Shown: positions 7,972 through 17,832, numbered from the stretch's first letter. The stretch: 64,000 nucleotides of DNA from Bacteroides intestinalis (GCF_902364365.1 NZ_CABJDN010000008.1:176542-240541), one strand, 5' to 3'. Notes: a model not told the origin generated them from the letters alone. Program-made: numbers and translations.

Positions 7972-8802
7972 ATGATAACATTTCCGAATGCCAAAATAAA
8001 TCTGGGGCTGAACATTGTAGAGAAGCGTCCTGACGGATATCATAATCTGGAAACAGTATTCTATCCCGTCCCCGTAGAAGATGCGTTAGAAGTCAATATA
8101 TTGAATGAAAGCACGCAGAAGTTTCGTCTGCATCAGGCGGGATTGGAAATTGCAGGAGAAGCAGAAAATAACTTAGTAGTGAAAGCTTATAAGCTTTTAG
8201 ATGAGAGATTCAATCTCCCTCCCATAGATATTCACCTGTTCAAGCATATTCCTTCCGGTGCGGGATTAGGCGGCGGTTCATCGGACGCAGCTTACATGCT
8301 GAAATTGCTGAATGAGAAGTTCAACCTGAAATTGTCGGATGAAAATTTAGAAGAGTATGCCGCCAGATTAGGAGCGGATTGCGCCTTTTTCATCCGGAAC
8401 ACCCCAACTTATGCAGAGGGAATAGGAAACATCTTCTCTCCTATCTCCTTATCCTTAAAAGGATATCAGATTGTTTTAGTGAAACCGGATATTTTTGTCT
8501 CTACACGCGAAGCATTTGCCCGGATAAAACCTCATCGGCAGGAGATTCCATTGAAAGAGGTTATAAAGCGCCCTATAGAAGAATGGAAAGAACGAATGGT
8601 GAATGATTTCGAAGAAAGCGTATTCCCCCAATTTCCCGCTATCAAAGAGATTAAAGAGAAGCTGTATGAGGCAGGGGCTATATATGCAGCAATGACAGGA
8701 TCCGGTTCATCTGTATTCGGGTTGTTCAAACCGAAAAATGATAAAGTAGCAAAAGAAGACTTCGGAGAAAAAGCATTTGTATATCAAGGCATATTGAGAT
8801 AA
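7972..8802 (+). CDS. ispE: 4-diphosphocytidyl-2-C-methyl-D-erythritol kinase
   Basis: 276 residues. IspE phosphorylates CDP-methylerythritol with ATP in the non-mevalonate isoprenoid pathway. The N-terminus [12 protein letters not shown] carries the substrate-binding Lys/Asn, the GHMP-kinase ATP loop is [17 protein letters not shown] near residues 93-109, and the C-terminal [12 protein letters not shown] is the third GHMP motif. Length and motifs are normal. It is the last gene before the terminator at 8833-8859. Confidence 0.97.
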   Translation: MITFPNAKINLGLNIVEKRPDGYHNLETVFYPVPVEDALEVNILNESTQKFRLHQAGLEIAGEAENNLVVKAYKLLDERFNLPPIDIHLFKHIPSGAGLGGGSSDAAYMLKLLNEKFNLKLSDENLEEYAARLGADCAFFIRNTPTYAEGIGNIFSPISLSLKGYQIVLVKPDIFVSTREAFARIKPHRQEIPLKEVIKRPIEEWKERMVNDFEESVFPQFPAIKEIKEKLYEAGAIYAAMTGSGSSVFGLFKPKNDKVAKEDFGEKAFVYQGILR

Positions 8803-8832
8803 CGGATAAAAATCATCCACATATATAATCAG

Positions 8833-8859
8833 AGAGGCTGAATTCAAGCCTCTTTTTTT
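8833..8859 (+). terminator. Intrinsic terminator of ispE
   Basis: Stem AGAGGCT (8833-8839) with AGCCTCT (8847-8853), 7-nt loop, then six T. Confidence 0.88.
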
Positions 8860-8870
8860 GTTCGCTGATG

Positions 8871-8908
8871 CGAAAAAAAATAAGCCCTGTCTCCCGACAA
8901 GGCTTATT
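8871..8908 (-). terminator. Intrinsic terminator on the minus strand (galE side)
   Basis: AATAAGCC and GGCTTATT arms with an inner TGTC/GACA pair. On the minus strand the stem is followed by a run of T, so it stops transcription coming from galE, though 200 bases after its stop codon. Confidence 0.75.
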
Positions 8909-9106
8909 CACAACACAAACACAAAATAAAACACGACAAAACTACTATGCAATCTTACCTGTCTATGCCGGGGAGGCATAAGTACTAGTTACGGATATTC
9001 ACATATACATAAACAGCGTCAGGCTGATTTGCAACATATAAACAAATGCGGGGAAGCATTTGTTCATTTCTTATTTGTTAATAAAAACAAAAATCTCTTT
9101 TATCGC

Positions 9107-10141
9107 TTATTGAATACCTCTCTCACGAAGCTTCAATTGCCAGTTCCATGCAGAACGCAATGTATCTTCGATGGTTTCAACAGCTTTCCAACCCAACTCT
9201 TCATTAGCGAATTTAGGATCGGCCCATACCTTTTCAATATCTCCCGCACGACGACCGACGATCTGATAATTCAGTTTCACACCGGTTGCCTTTTCGAAAG
9301 CGTTAATCAATTCCAATACTGAAAGACCGCGTCCCGTTCCGATATTAAACACTTCCACTGTTTCCTTTTGTTTCTTTTCCAAGATACGGCGGATAGCGAT
9401 AACATGTGCTTTTGCCAAATCGACTACATTAATGAAGTCGCGTATACAAGAGCCGTCGGGCGTATCATAATCATCACCAAAGACGCTCAGTTTCTCACGA
9501 ATACCGATAGCGGTCTGGGTCAGATAAGGTATCAAGTTCTGAGGCACACCATTGGGCAACTCACCAAGCAATGCTGTCGGATGCGCACCAATCGGATTGA
9601 AATAGCGCAGTAAAATTGCATTGATAGGAGCACCTGAAGCCACTGTATCGCGAACGATTTCTTCATTGATCTGCTTCGTATTACCGTAAGGAGATTCAGC
9701 TTTCTTAATCGGGGCTTTCTCCGTTACCGGCAATTCGTCAGGCTGACCGTAAACTGTACAAGAAGAAGAAAACACAATACCTTCCACTCCATGCTTTGGC
9801 ATCAACTCAAGTAGGTTAATCAATGAAACCAGATTATTGCGATAATAAAGCAATGGTTTCTGAACCGACTCGCCTACAGCCTTACTGGCTGCAAAGTGGA
9901 TGATGGCTTTAATGCCTTTATATTTAGTAAACACAGCGTCAAGACCAGCGAAATCCAAACAATCCAATTTCTCGAATGCAGGACGAATACCTGATACTTT
10001 TTCGATGTTATCAACTACATCGGCGCTAGAGTTTGACAAATTATCTATTATCACTACTTCATAACCTGCGTTTTGAAGTTCTACTACAGTATGTGAACCA
10101 ATATAACCTGTTCCACCTGTAACTAAGATTTTTTCTTTCAT
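9107..10141 (-). CDS. galE: UDP-glucose 4-epimerase
   Basis: 344 residues from the ATG at 10141 (MKEKILVTGGTGYIGSH); the frame is open to 10168, but the -7 element at 10187-10180 would leave almost no leader for that start. GalE interconverts UDP-glucose and UDP-galactose. The Rossmann NAD loop is GGTGYIGSH, the catalytic set is FSSSCTVYG with YGNTK (Ser, Tyr, Lys), and NPIGAHPTALLGE is the substrate-binding stretch of true GalE proteins. Single-gene unit between convergent ispE and the end of the rnf operon. It serves Leloir metabolism and surface polysaccharide supply. Confidence 0.96.
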   Translation of the reverse strand: MKEKILVTGGTGYIGSHTVVELQNAGYEVVIIDNLSNSSADVVDNIEKVSGIRPAFEKLDCLDFAGLDAVFTKYKGIKAIIHFAASKAVGESVQKPLLYYRNNLVSLINLLELMPKHGVEGIVFSSSCTVYGQPDELPVTEKAPIKKAESPYGNTKQINEEIVRDTVASGAPINAILLRYFNPIGAHPTALLGELPNGVPQNLIPYLTQTAIGIREKLSVFGDDYDTPDGSCIRDFINVVDLAKAHVIAIRRILEKKQKETVEVFNIGTGRGLSVLELINAFEKATGVKLNYQIVGRRAGDIEKVWADPKFANEELGWKAVETIEDTLRSAWNWQLKLRERGIQ

Positions 10142-10179
10142 CAATGATTTATTCTTATAGGTTATCATCGTTGTGGCGG

Positions 10180-10187
10180 CAAATTTA
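10180..10187 (-). promoter_or_regulatory. galE promoter -7 element (TAAATTTG)
   Basis: Minus-strand TAAATTTG ends 38 bases before the chosen ATG. No clear TTTG at the -33 position. Confidence 0.5.
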
Positions 10188-10241
10188 AGGAAATTTATTT
10201 TAGATAAAAAGAAAAAAGAGTATTTTTTTTAGTTTAAATTA

Positions 10242-10270
10242 AAAAGGGGCAGAATTTCTTCTCCCCCTTA
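10242..10270 (-). terminator. Intrinsic terminator of the rnf operon
   Basis: On the minus strand AAGGGG pairs with CCCCTT around a short loop, followed by T-rich sequence. It lies 23 bases after rnfA. Confidence 0.7.
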
Positions 10271-10292
10271 TCTATTACCGAATGTTCTTTTT

Positions 10293-10871
10293 TCAGATCT
10301 TTACTACACCGGAGAATCCCATGAAAGCCATAGCCAAAAGGCCGGCTGTAATTAAAGCAATCGGAGTCCCTTTCATGCCTTTCGGAATATTCACCAAACT
10401 CATCTGTTCACGCAAACCCGCAAAGAGTGTCAATGCCAAGCCAAAGCCAATAGCAGTAGAGAATGCATAAACTACACCTGTCAACAGGTCATAATCCTTT
10501 TGAATTACAAGAATGGCCACACCAAGAATACAACAGTTTGTAGTAATCAAAGGTAAAAATACACCCAGTGCTTGATATAAGGAAGGTGATACTTTTTTAA
10601 GGATGATTTCTACCATCTGAACCAAGGCTGCAATTACCAAAATGAAAGTTATTGTTTGCAGGTATTCCAAACCGAAAGCATCAAGAACAAACTTTTGAAT
10701 AAGGAATGTCACTATAGTAGCAATAGTAAGTACGAATGCTACGGCAGCCGACATCCCCAATGCAGTTTCCACTTTCTTGGATACTCCGAGGAACGGACAA
10801 ATTCCCAGGAATTGTGACAACACGATGTTGTTAACAAAGATTGCCGAAATAAATATCAATATATATTCCAT
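10293..10871 (-). CDS. rnfA: Rnf complex membrane subunit RnfA (RsxA)
   Basis: 192 residues from the ATG at 10871 (MEYILIFISAIFVNN); the longer frame begins with TTG. Six membrane segments and the conserved ICPFLGVSKK and TTNCCILGVA segments identify RnfA. It is one of two related core subunits (with RnfE) that hold a membrane Fe-S centre through these cysteines. The Rnf complex couples electron transfer between ferredoxin and NAD to Na+ or H+ pumping. It is the last gene of the operon, before the terminator at 10242-10270. Confidence 0.95.
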   Translation of the reverse strand: MEYILIFISAIFVNNIVLSQFLGICPFLGVSKKVETALGMSAAVAFVLTIATIVTFLIQKFVLDAFGLEYLQTITFILVIAALVQMVEIILKKVSPSLYQALGVFLPLITTNCCILGVAILVIQKDYDLLTGVVYAFSTAIGFGLALTLFAGLREQMSLVNIPKGMKGTPIALITAGLLAMAFMGFSGVVKI

Positions 10872-10949
10872 AGTTTTCAAAATTAAGACTTAAAAATTAA
10901 AAATTAAAAGTAGTTGCTACTCTCATCTCTAATTTTTAATTTTCCATTA

Positions 10950-11534
10950 TTAATTCTTCTTCAAGCTGTTAATCAATGCAATCAGATAACCCAACGCGAT
11001 GAACGCACCCGGTGCAAGTACAAATATCAACATACCGTATTCTTCAGGAAGAATGGCCAGATCGAAGATTTTGCCTGTTCCCAGAAACTCACGTACGGCA
11101 CCCAGCAGAGTAAGAGCCAAGGTAAAACCAAGCCCCATTCCCAAACCATCGAAGAAAGAGGCTACCGGAGTATTCTTTGCAGCAAAAGCTTCGGCACGTC
11201 CCAGTACGATACAGTTTACCACAATCAGCGGAATAAACAGACCCAGTGTAGCATACAGAGCAGGAACATAAGCCTGCATCACCATTTGCAACAACGTTAC
11301 AAAAGATGCGATAACTACGATAAAGGATGGAATACGCACCATATCAGGGATAACATTCTTAATAGCCGAGATTACAACATTAGAGCAAATCAACACGAAC
11401 ATGGTTGCCAGTCCCATACCCATACCATTGATGGCGGAAGAGGTAGTACCCAGCGTAGGACACATACCAAGCAGGAGTACAAACGTAGGATTCTCTTTAA
11501 TAATCCCGTTCATCATAACTTTAAAATTATTCAT
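10950..11534 (-). CDS. rnfE: Rnf complex membrane subunit RnfE (RsxE)
   Basis: 194 residues with six membrane segments, homologous in plan to RnfA. LLGMCPTLGTTSS and LIVVNCIVLGRAEAFA carry the paired cysteines. The N-terminus MNNFKVMMNGIIKENPTFV is typical. A core membrane subunit of the Rnf pump. The 78-base gap to rnfA contains an AT-rich inverted repeat (AAAATTAAAAATTA with its complement) that could form a weak hairpin between the genes. Confidence 0.95.
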   Translation of the reverse strand: MNNFKVMMNGIIKENPTFVLLLGMCPTLGTTSSAINGMGMGLATMFVLICSNVVISAIKNVIPDMVRIPSFIVVIASFVTLLQMVMQAYVPALYATLGLFIPLIVVNCIVLGRAEAFAAKNTPVASFFDGLGMGLGFTLALTLLGAVREFLGTGKIFDLAILPEEYGMLIFVLAPGAFIALGYLIALINSLKKN

Positions 11535-11551
11535 ATCTTCTACTCCTTTCT

Positions 11552-12214
11552 TTATTTAGCGCTGATGGAATCCGTAGCCTCAGCGACTGCGTTTTCAGCA
11601 GGTTCAACAACTTTTTGTGTAGCGCCCGTAGCAGCATCAGACTCATTCTGACCCGCATAAGCAGCATAAGCAGCATTCACAGCATTCAGGAAAGCACGTG
11701 AAGTAATGGTAGAAGCGGTAATAGCATCTACCTGTCCCCCGTCTTTGCTAACAGACAAAGGAGCCTTACCCGGATTCATTCCCTTGATGCTTCCTTTATT
11801 GCCTTCTTTAAACCAATCGGCAGCTTTGGAGCCCAATCCCGGAGTTTCCGCATGCGACAACAAAGAATAATCTATAATGTTTCCTTCTGCATCAAAACCG
11901 ACCAGTACTTTCAGTTCACCGCCAAATGCCATTGAGCTGGCTTCTACAGCAGCACCAATAAATTGTCCGTCTTTCGTTGCAGGATATACGGCATAATCCA
12001 CGCCGTTCACAGCCTGCACCTTCTTTTCTGCAATCGGATCGTTATCAAAACCAGGAACCACTGCACTGACTGCATCGCTCAACGTCTTTGCATTGGCTTG
12101 TGCAATAGGTTCTTTAGTCAGCTCATTTACATATGCCAGCAACGCCACGGAAATAGCAGTAACGCCCGTGAGTACCAGCAACATATTCTTCAAGGATGAT
12201 TCTAACTTTTTCAT
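11552..12214 (-). CDS. rnfG: Rnf complex FMN-bearing subunit RnfG
   Basis: 220 residues. One N-terminal membrane anchor (LLVLTGVTAISVALLAYV) is followed by a periplasmic FMN-binding domain. The flavinylation motif is ITASTITSRA near residues 155-165, where FMN is linked to a Thr through phosphate. HAETPGLGSKA is the other family signature. A low-complexity Ala/Glu tail (after about 195) is extra. RnfG passes electrons on the outer side of the membrane. Its start overlaps the rnfD stop by four bases. Confidence 0.94.
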   Translation of the reverse strand: MKKLESSLKNMLLVLTGVTAISVALLAYVNELTKEPIAQANAKTLSDAVSAVVPGFDNDPIAEKKVQAVNGVDYAVYPATKDGQFIGAAVEASSMAFGGELKVLVGFDAEGNIIDYSLLSHAETPGLGSKAADWFKEGNKGSIKGMNPGKAPLSVSKDGGQVDAITASTITSRAFLNAVNAAYAAYAGQNESDAATGATQKVVEPAENAVAEATDSISAK

Positions 12215-13203
12215 TTCTTCTTCGCTACCTCCCCAAAGCGTTTAGGTTTACAATATGTATTTATCAGCGGAGTAAAGGCATTCATAATCAGGATTGCGAA
12301 TGACATACCTTCAGGATAAGCACCGAACAAACGGATAATCACTGTCAGCAGACCAATGCACACACCATAGATCAGCATCCCTTTCTTGCTCATCGGAGAA
12401 GTAACATAATCCGTAGCCATAAAGACAGCACCCAACATCAAACCACCTGTAAGCAGTTGAAGTACCGGAGATACATATACTTCCGGATCCACCAGATGCA
12501 TGATACCTGAGAATATAAATACTGTTGCCAATATAGAAATAGGAATATGCCAGGTTATAATTTTCTTCCAAAGCATATAGGCCAATCCCAACAGCAATGC
12601 CAAGGCACTTACTTCACCCAAGCAACCTCCATTATTACCAATCAATAAGTCAAAAGAAGAAGGCAAATCTTTTAAGGCTTCTATATTTCCACCGGCAATC
12701 TGCTTCATCAGGTTAAGAGGGGTAGCTGCCGTCGTTGCATCTGTATAAGAAGTCAACTGTCCGACAACCGGCCAGCTCGTCATCTGCACAGGGAAAGAGA
12801 GCAACAGGAATACACGGCCTGCCAATGCGGGGTTGAACGGATTACAACCCAGTCCGCCAAAAGACATTTTACCGACACCTATTGCAAACAATGCACCCAG
12901 AATAATAATCCAGATAGGCAGATTGGAAGGTAAGTTGAATGCCAGCAACACACCTGTGATTACGGCAGAACCGTCACAAATAGTCGTGGTTTCTTTCTTT
13001 AAAAGGAATTTGCCGATAGCCCATTCAAAGAACAAACAGGCAGCCACCGATGTAGCCGTAACAATCAGCGCACCCAGTCCGAAGAAATAGAGTGATACGA
13101 GAAATGCAGGAATCAATGCAATGAGCACGCCATACATATTCTTTTTCACGCTGTCACCACCATGGACATGGGGCGAAAGTGATACTATTAATTTATTTTC
13201 CAT
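12211..13203 (-). CDS. rnfD: Rnf complex membrane subunit RnfD
   Basis: 330 residues with about nine or ten membrane segments. N-terminal SPHVHGGDSVKKNMYGVLIA is the family signature. A second covalent FMN site is expected at the Thr of DATTAATPL near residue 168. GLGCNPFNPALAGRVFLL is the conserved central helix pair. Works with RnfG in the electron path of the pump. Overlap with rnfG (ATGA type) shows coupling. Confidence 0.95.
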   Translation of the reverse strand: MENKLIVSLSPHVHGGDSVKKNMYGVLIALIPAFLVSLYFFGLGALIVTATSVAACLFFEWAIGKFLLKKETTTICDGSAVITGVLLAFNLPSNLPIWIIILGALFAIGVGKMSFGGLGCNPFNPALAGRVFLLLSFPVQMTSWPVVGQLTSYTDATTAATPLNLMKQIAGGNIEALKDLPSSFDLLIGNNGGCLGEVSALALLLGLAYMLWKKIITWHIPISILATVFIFSGIMHLVDPEVYVSPVLQLLTGGLMLGAVFMATDYVTSPMSKKGMLIYGVCIGLLTVIIRLFGAYPEGMSFAILIMNAFTPLINTYCKPKRFGEVAKKK

Positions 13204-13209
13204 ACTTCG

Positions 13210-14547
13210 TTAATTTTTAGCTTGACGTGCACGGATGATCGCCCCTACTTTACCTTTACCCAAACGGCAGTAGTCCAGCAACGGACGGTTCGCAGGACAG
13301 GTGAACTGGCAAGAACCGCACTCGATACAATCCATAATTCTTTCTTTCTCCATTCTCTCGAATTCAGTATGTTCAGCAAGCGCCGACAACAAGTAAGGCT
13401 CCAATCCCATCGGACAAGCACCCACGCACTTCGCGCAACGGATGCAAGGTTGAATTTCACCACGCTTGGCTTCCTTATTGTTCATTATCAGAATACCAGA
13501 GCTACCTTTGGCAGTCGGTACATCTGTATTTATCAACGCCTTTCCCATCATCGGGCCACCACCGATAATCTTACCCGTATCTTCGGGCAAACCACCGCAA
13601 GCATCAATCAACTGCTTCATTGGTGTACCGATACGTGCCAGGAAGTTGGAGGGTTTTGCTACCGATTTTCCTGTTACGGTAATCACACGTTCAAACAATG
13701 GCTTATTCTTCTGTACAGCCTGATATACGGCAAATGCAGTACCCACATTCTGTACCACGGCACCTGTAGAGATAGGTAATGCGCCACTTGCTACCTGACG
13801 GTTGGTGATGGCATCAATCAACTGCTTTTCACCTCCTTGCGGATATTGCACTTTCAAGGCAACCACCTCGATACCTGCATAACTGGAAGCAACTTTTGTC
13901 ATCAACTGAATAGCATCCGGCTTATTATTTTCAATACCGATAAATGCCTTATTAACCTTTACTGCCTTCATCAGGATAGACACGCCTACCATAATTTCTT
14001 CTGCATGTTCCAGCATTAACTGGTGGTCAGCTGTCAGGTAGGGTTCACATTCTACGGCATTAATGATCACACATTCTGCCTTGAATGCAGGCGGCGGACA
14101 GAGTTTCACCTGAGTAGGGAAACAAGCACCCCCCAAACCTACAATACCGGCATCGGCAATCTTTTTTACAATTTCTTCAGAGGTAAGATTACATTCCTTC
14201 ACCAAAGTTTCAGTGCGGTCAATGCTTTCTTCCCATTCGTCACCTTCTACGTCGATAAAAATAGCTGGCTTCGGATAACCGCTGGCATCGATAATCGAAT
14301 CGATTTTAGCAACCTTACCGCTGACAGACGAGTGGATGGCTGCAGATACAAAACCACCGGGTTCAGCAATCTTTGTACCGACTTTCACCACATCTCCTTT
14401 AGCCACAAGTGGTTTTGCAGGCGCACCGATGTGCTGTCCCAGCAGAATCACAGCTTTGGCAGGAACTTCCGCCTTGATGATGGGCTGATGTGCTGAAAGT
14501 TTATTTTCGTGTGGATGAACACCACCGATTGAAAATGTCTTCAACAT
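13210..14547 (-). CDS. rnfC: Rnf complex NADH-side Fe-S flavoprotein RnfC
   Basis: 445 residues. RnfC is the peripheral cytoplasmic subunit that exchanges electrons with NAD(H). The sequence shows GGVHPHENK at the N-terminus, a nucleotide/FMN-binding region with GLGGACFPTQVK and INAVECEPYLTADH, and two [4Fe-4S] motifs, CIRCAKCVGACP and CIECGSCQFTCP, in the last 90 residues. Length fits the short RnfC forms of Bacteroidetes, without the long C-terminal repeat tail of enterobacterial proteins. Seven bases separate it from rnfD. Confidence 0.95.
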   Translation of the reverse strand: MLKTFSIGGVHPHENKLSAHQPIIKAEVPAKAVILLGQHIGAPAKPLVAKGDVVKVGTKIAEPGGFVSAAIHSSVSGKVAKIDSIIDASGYPKPAIFIDVEGDEWEESIDRTETLVKECNLTSEEIVKKIADAGIVGLGGACFPTQVKLCPPPAFKAECVIINAVECEPYLTADHQLMLEHAEEIMVGVSILMKAVKVNKAFIGIENNKPDAIQLMTKVASSYAGIEVVALKVQYPQGGEKQLIDAITNRQVASGALPISTGAVVQNVGTAFAVYQAVQKNKPLFERVITVTGKSVAKPSNFLARIGTPMKQLIDACGGLPEDTGKIIGGGPMMGKALINTDVPTAKGSSGILIMNNKEAKRGEIQPCIRCAKCVGACPMGLEPYLLSALAEHTEFERMEKERIMDCIECGSCQFTCPANRPLLDYCRLGKGKVGAIIRARQAKN

Positions 14548-14585
14548 ACAATTCTGTATTTTAGTCGTTTATTACTTCTTGATTA

Positions 14586-15563
14586 TTAAGCTTCCGCTTT
14601 CGGAGTTTCAACCTGAGGGGTTTCAACTACTTTCGGGGTTTCTACAGCCTTAGGAGCCTCTGCTACCTTAGAAGTTTCTGTGGCTTTTGGTGCAGCAGCT
14701 ACTTTTGGAGCAGCAGCCGGAGCAGCACCTTCCGCCTTCGGCTTGCGTGGCGGGAAATTGAGTGCGATAATCGTGTTCTGCGGACAAGCTTCTTCGCACT
14801 TACGACATGATTTACATTTGTTCGGGTCAATGTAAGCCAGATTATTCTCCAGCGTAATGGCCTCGAACGGACAAACTTTCACACATTTACCACAACCGAT
14901 ACAAGCAACCGTACAAGCCTTACGTGCTATAGCACCCTTGTCTTTGTTCACGCATTGTACATAGATACGGCGTGACTTCTTGCCTTGCGGGCGAATTTCA
15001 ATAATATTCTTCGGACAGGCCTTAACGCAAGCAGCACAAGCAGTACATTTGGCTTCATCCACTTCCGGAAGTCCTGTTTCAGAATTCATGTGGATAGCAT
15101 CAAACTGACAGGCTTCCACACAGTCACCACAGCCCAGACATCCAAAACTACAACCTGTTTCACCACCATAAAGAGAAGCTGCAATAGCACAACTCTTCGC
15201 ACCATCGTACATATTTACACGTGGACGATTGGCACAGGTTCCGTTACATCTCACAACCGCAACCATCGGTTCGGCAGCAGTAGCATCCAAACCAAGGATT
15301 TCAGCAATTTGCGTCATAACAGGTTGCCCTCCTACCGGACAGAATTTTCCATCCAGCGAACCTGCTTTTACACAAGCATCGGCAAAACCGCTACAACCCG
15401 GGTAACCACATCCACCGCAATTTGCTTGAGGCAACACCTCTCCTACCTGTGCAATTCGCGGATCTTCATACACGGCGAATTTCTTGGAAGCGACATACAG
15501 AATAGCAGCCGAAACCAGCGCTATAGCCCCCAATGAAATCACTGCAATCAGAATTACATTCAT
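14586..15563 (-). CDS. rnfB: Rnf complex ferredoxin-side subunit RnfB
   Basis: 325 residues. An N-terminal membrane anchor (1-24) leads to the Fe-S domain CGGCGYPGC (Cys 49, 52, 57), then several [4Fe-4S] ferredoxin motifs, including CLGCGDCVEAC, CTACAACVKACP, CIGCGKCVKVCP and CKSCRKCEEACP. RnfB takes electrons from reduced ferredoxin. After about residue 272 comes an Ala/Pro/Lys/Glu-rich tail of near-repeats (APKV, ETPKV, ETPQV), which looks like a flexible linker and is not part of the fold. The ferredoxin-rich form is usual in Bacteroidetes and clostridia. Confidence 0.95.
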   Translation of the reverse strand: MNVILIAVISLGAIALVSAAILYVASKKFAVYEDPRIAQVGEVLPQANCGGCGYPGCSGFADACVKAGSLDGKFCPVGGQPVMTQIAEILGLDATAAEPMVAVVRCNGTCANRPRVNMYDGAKSCAIAASLYGGETGCSFGCLGCGDCVEACQFDAIHMNSETGLPEVDEAKCTACAACVKACPKNIIEIRPQGKKSRRIYVQCVNKDKGAIARKACTVACIGCGKCVKVCPFEAITLENNLAYIDPNKCKSCRKCEEACPQNTIIALNFPPRKPKAEGAAPAAAPKVAAAPKATETSKVAEAPKAVETPKVVETPQVETPKAEA

Positions 15564-15606
15564 AAATTAGTTATTTATTTAATTATTTATTTTAATGTTC
15601 TAATAG

Positions 15607-16026
15607 TTAGTCTATCGGCTTTATTGAAAAAGAAAATTTCTTTCCCATACGTGTTTTATTCAGCCATAATATATAATAGTAAGGTATAAGGAGAACTAAC
15701 GAACCAATCGCAGAGAGAAGTTCATCGTTCCAGATAGCCATAAATATAAAGAGGGAAATAATCAGAACACAGAAAGGTACTATAAAAGCCAGTAACACCG
15801 CCATCATCCCCATTGATAACTCTCCGAAGACGATTACCCGGTCACCGGGTTGGTAAGAAGATGCATCATTACTGATTACATCAATCATTTTTTCTTTGGT
15901 ATCAGCCGAGGCACAATGTCCTTTAGCGCTACACGCTGCACAAGCTGATGTTTGGACAATTCTCACCACAACATGAGAACCGTTTATGTTTTCCACAATA
16001 CCTTGATGTTTTATAATATCTGCCAT
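15607..16026 (-). CDS. rseC: RseC/SoxR-reducing-system family membrane protein
   Basis: 139 residues. The N-terminal half has the Cys cluster CAACSAKGHC (about 31-40), and two membrane helices follow (MAVLLAFIVPFCVLIISLFI and ALLSAIGSLVLLIPYYYIL). RseC-family proteins accompany rnf/rsx operons and are linked to SoxR reduction in enterobacteria; in Bacteroidetes the gene is regularly first in the rnf operon and its role is uncertain. The gene is preceded by a promoter-like TAAATTTG. Confidence 0.88.
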   Translation of the reverse strand: MADIIKHQGIVENINGSHVVVRIVQTSACAACSAKGHCASADTKEKMIDVISNDASSYQPGDRVIVFGELSMGMMAVLLAFIVPFCVLIISLFIFMAIWNDELLSAIGSLVLLIPYYYILWLNKTRMGKKFSFSIKPID

Positions 16027-16054
16027 TTTGCAAACTGTGCATTACAAATTGCGG

Positions 16055-16062
16055 CAAATTTA
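16055..16062 (-). promoter_or_regulatory. Probable rnf operon promoter -7 element
   Basis: Minus-strand TAAATTTG ends 28 bases before the rseC start. The -33 element is poor. Confidence 0.5.
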
Positions 16063-16300
16063 CGCATTATTTGTGAACTGCAAGGCTTTCACCTGCTTTT
16101 TTATGTGTACGATAATGCACTTTTTCCCGTTTTAACCATTTTTCTTCATTTTTTCTGCAAAAAAAATCAAAAAAGCTGTTTTAAAACACGGATTGATATA
16201 TCACTTTGCACTGTCATTTAAAGTAAAGCAGAGAATCCATCTGTCAATATAAATAAGGAGTAGAGCCTTTGATTGGCACACAATGACAAAATGATACTAT

Positions 16301-16337
16301 AAATGAGGCTGCCCCCTTAAAGGAAGCAGCCTCATTT
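16301..16337 (-). terminator. Hairpin terminator after DUF3078 gene
   Basis: 12-bp perfect stem, AAATGAGGCTGC (16301-16312) with GCAGCCTCATTT (16326-16337). No long T-run on either side, so efficiency is uncertain. Confidence 0.7.
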
Positions 16338-16362
16338 ACTACATTTATATCAAGATCTATAA

Positions 16363-17805
16363 TTACCACTTATAATTGATACCAAAACTCAGAATCTCAT
16401 TCACTTGGAAGTGACTGTCTCCTGTAGTCGGCTTGCTACTGTCATCATAACGTGCATGTACATACAGTTTTGTAGAGAGATAACGGTTCAATATGAAATT
16501 GATTGTATTTTCCCACTCTACACGAGTCCATTCGTAACTGGTCAGATAATTCAGACGGGAATTCAACACGATGGAAGGAATAATTGTCCAATCCAATGTC
16601 GGTTGTATTTGTGAACCCCAGTTATGGCGTACACTCTTGCCTTCCTCCAAACCGAAGTCCACTTCATTCACGTCTTTATTACCTATATAACGCATCGTCC
16701 AAGTCAATGGAGCTATAAAAACAGACAGACTAAACTTTTTCTTTTTCAACTTATAGTCCATACCGACACTGGTGGATAAGTCCGCCGGAGCAAAGAAAGC
16801 TGAAACTAATTTCTCACTGTTCGCCTTATAACCATGACAGAACTGAGTTTTAAATTCAGTTGAAATAGTATAGTACCAATTAGAAGCCGCCTGAATACCC
16901 ATTTTACTATACAAGCGTAACAGGTCAGTGTTTACCAGATAATCGTGATACTTGTCCGAAGGAGTGGAGCCAAAACCTAACTTGGCTTCCAACATATTTT
17001 CCCACTGTACTTTCTCGCGATCGTTATAATTAGCAAACAACTGCAGATTCGCCAGGAAAGAGTTTGTGCTTTCACCACCTTTATACCAGTTTTCTGAAAT
17101 ATAATTCTGAGTAATCTGCAAAGAACCACTTCCACCCGTTACCCACCAGTTGGGCTTACGAATTACAACCTCTACATCCTCTTTTACATTGGCCATATTC
17201 TCTTGAGCAAACAATTTGATAACAGAAGGTTTAGAGGAAACTTCCTTTTCAATATTATCCTTGAAACTCTTTACCTGCATTATTTCATCTTCCCATGCCA
17301 CAATCTTACGTGGATTTTCATTAGCATAAAGATATAACAACGCGCGATCTACAACCTCATTGGCACGTTTCTTCGAAGTAAAAGGAGCTTCATCAAACAG
17401 CAATGGTTCCTTTACAGAAGTTTTCGTCGTATCGAAAGGCTGGAATTTCCATTTCAGTGTTGAAATTCTCTCCATGGGAGAATTATAATAAGTCAACGGG
17501 ATAAACAAACGGTAATAATTAGGATTGTCCGCAATGTAACGCTCCGGAGTAGAAGGATCATTCAGGTAATTTAAAACCCCGAAATATTTTTCATAGGATA
17601 TGGAAACTGTATCCAATTGCCGGGTAACACTACCCGGTTTCAACTTTAAAACAAAATATTGCTTCATTAAGTCCGATAAAGTATCCGCTTGTACTACAGC
17701 CGTTTTTCCACCGGTTTTTAATACAGGCTTCACCGAATTCTGCGCCATAGCCGACGAAGAAAAAAGCACAGCGATTGCCCATAAAGATAAAAATTTATTC
17801 TTCAT
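16363..17805 (-). CDS. DUF3078 secreted protein, probable outer-membrane barrel
   Basis: 480 residues. A signal peptide ([18 protein letters not shown]) is followed by a polar region with many Lys/Glu and then a C-terminal half rich in alternating aromatic strands ([20 protein letters not shown], then INYKW at the very end). The aromatic C-terminal residue and strand pattern suggest a beta-barrel inserted in the outer membrane; DUF3078 is the family I recognise. Function is not known. It is transcribed away from pyrG with a promoter-like TAATTTTG. Confidence 0.8.
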   Translation of the reverse strand: MKNKFLSLWAIAVLFSSSAMAQNSVKPVLKTGGKTAVVQADTLSDLMKQYFVLKLKPGSVTRQLDTVSISYEKYFGVLNYLNDPSTPERYIADNPNYYRLFIPLTYYNSPMERISTLKWKFQPFDTTKTSVKEPLLFDEAPFTSKKRANEVVDRALLYLYANENPRKIVAWEDEIMQVKSFKDNIEKEVSSKPSVIKLFAQENMANVKEDVEVVIRKPNWWVTGGSGSLQITQNYISENWYKGGESTNSFLANLQLFANYNDREKVQWENMLEAKLGFGSTPSDKYHDYLVNTDLLRLYSKMGIQAASNWYYTISTEFKTQFCHGYKANSEKLVSAFFAPADLSTSVGMDYKLKKKKFSLSVFIAPLTWTMRYIGNKDVNEVDFGLEEGKSVRHNWGSQIQPTLDWTIIPSIVLNSRLNYLTSYEWTRVEWENTINFILNRYLSTKLYVHARYDDSSKPTTGDSHFQVNEILSFGINYKW

Positions 17806-17832
17806 AACGCCCTAAAATCTATGTTTTGAGCG

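Larger units (their letters stand above)
8803..9106. other. Convergent intergenic region between ispE and galE
   Basis: About 300 bases between convergent genes. It holds the two terminators listed here and two further short hairpins, ATGCC/GGCAT near 8966-8980 and ACAAATGC/GCATTTGT near 9041-9063. No coding frame is supported. Confidence 0.6.
16027..16362. other. Intergenic region between rseC and DUF3078 gene
   Basis: About 336 bases. It holds the rseC promoter at one end and a terminator hairpin at the other. Between them I see only AT-rich sequence. Confidence 0.55.

Noticed and set aside
10914..11651. 245-residue plus-strand frame over rnfE/rnfG
   Set aside because: It is antisense to intact Rnf genes, has low-complexity composition (Gln, His, Thr, Arg), and no recognisable domain.
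13222..13779. 185-residue plus-strand frame over rnfC
   Set aside because: Antisense shadow of a fully conserved gene; composition is not protein-like.
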